Part shown: positions 63,600-64,000 of the stretch, piece by piece | How positions within the stretch are numbered: position 1 is the first letter of the stretch | How the letters are laid out: each line of letters opens with the position of its first letter | Assembly: GCA_012845835.1 (NCBI GenBank) | Contig: JABAKD010000023.1 | Location: 14,806,202 to 14,870,201 of the forward strand | From: Undaria pinnatifida | Lineage: Eukaryota; Sar; Phaeophyceae; Laminariales; Alariaceae | DNA length: 64,000 bases | Reading direction: 5' to 3' | The notes under the pieces: model-generated | Databases searched by the model: none | What the model saw: the letters and a program-made list of their open reading frames with translations, nothing else | Told to the model about the DNA's origin: nothing | Program-made: the position numbers and the translations under genes

Positions 63600-64000
63600 A
63601 TTAACATCGGAATGATGCAAATCACACCCGATACTGTGGAAGTGGACCCTTTCTCCAGCGTGAGCTGTCCAACATCGGAATTGCGATCAACCCGAGCAAC
63701 ACGGTTGCCCTGCCCCCAAAAGGGCACGTACCTACGCCGGAACAAATCGCCCTTCTTGAAGGCATTGGCGTCAGCATCGCCAAACGTGGTGGGGGTGCCC
63801 ATCGGCACAGATGAGTACGCGAGGGAGAGCGCAATGGAACAATCCGAAACGGGGGAGCGGAGCAACTCGCGCGGATGTTGTCGCGCATGCCGGACAAGCA
63901 TTCAGCCAACCTGATTGCCACCGGCGCTATGGTTACACGGACCCCCTACCTTGAACGCGTGATGGACCCAGAACTAACGCTGGCTGCATGCAAAAAAGCA
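63600..64000 (+). pseudogene. LINE RT, remainder to window end
   Basis: Continuation after the motif-C stop, split over frames. GVPIGTDEYARESAMEQ (about 63,790-63,840) sits in one frame and a final stretch ending near LAACKKA in another. The element runs off the window, so its 3' end and tail are not visible. Confidence 0.65.

Overview
This window is eukaryotic nuclear DNA, almost entirely transposable elements and tandem repeats. I found no convincing host protein gene, rRNA gene, intact tRNA gene or CRISPR array. Evidence for a eukaryote: a chromodomain Ty3/gypsy retrotransposon, a tyrosine-recombinase (DIRS/Ngaro-type) retrotransposon with split direct repeats, hAT transposons, tRNA-derived and poly(A)-tailed SINE-like elements, a decayed LINE-like element and long TATG microsatellites. 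The styles of the tyrosine-recombinase element and the LINE reverse transcriptase suggest an alga or oomycete-like protist, but the sequence alone does not fix the lineage.

Layout. 0-14 kb: a fold-back repeat carrying a hAT MITE with a perfect 8-bp target duplication, a TIR element, tRNA-derived SINEs, a broken hAT transposase (4.5-6.2 kb), minisatellites, GC-hairpin repeats (families here called R2 and R3) and the BED-finger N-terminus of another hAT (12.9-13.9 kb). 14-28 kb: diverged satellites, a SINE, a 1.7-kb head-to-head palindrome (21.0-22.7 kb) and C-rich tandem repeats. 28.2-47.9 kb: two tandem copies of a segmental unit. Copy 1 (28.38-44.82 kb) has taken three insertions: a complete gypsy element with identical LTRs (28,870-36,848), a 267-bp insertion with a 10-bp duplication (37,413-37,679) and a complete tyrosine-recombinase retrotransposon (37,794-44,568). 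Copy 2 (44.82-47.40 kb) has none and so shows all three empty sites; it differs otherwise by two extra copies of a 585-bp repeat. 47.4-53 kb: a large microsatellite, a second R3 copy and more R2 and 585-related repeats. 53.6-64 kb: a long decayed LINE-like element encoding an Arg-Ser/Pro-rich region, about five RING-like Cys/His clusters and a reverse transcriptase, itself hit by a SINE with a 13-bp duplication; it runs off the window end.

How the parts relate. The gypsy element is structurally intact: gag and pol are in one frame, separated by a single UGA followed by CGG, a known readthrough context. The tyrosine-recombinase element also has its gag-like and RT ORFs in one frame separated by one UGA, with the recombinase ORF overlapping in another frame. 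The hAT MITEs share subterminal sequence with the BED-finger hAT fragment, which points to that family as the source of their transposase. The SINE-B family ends in A-rich tails and probably relied on a LINE.
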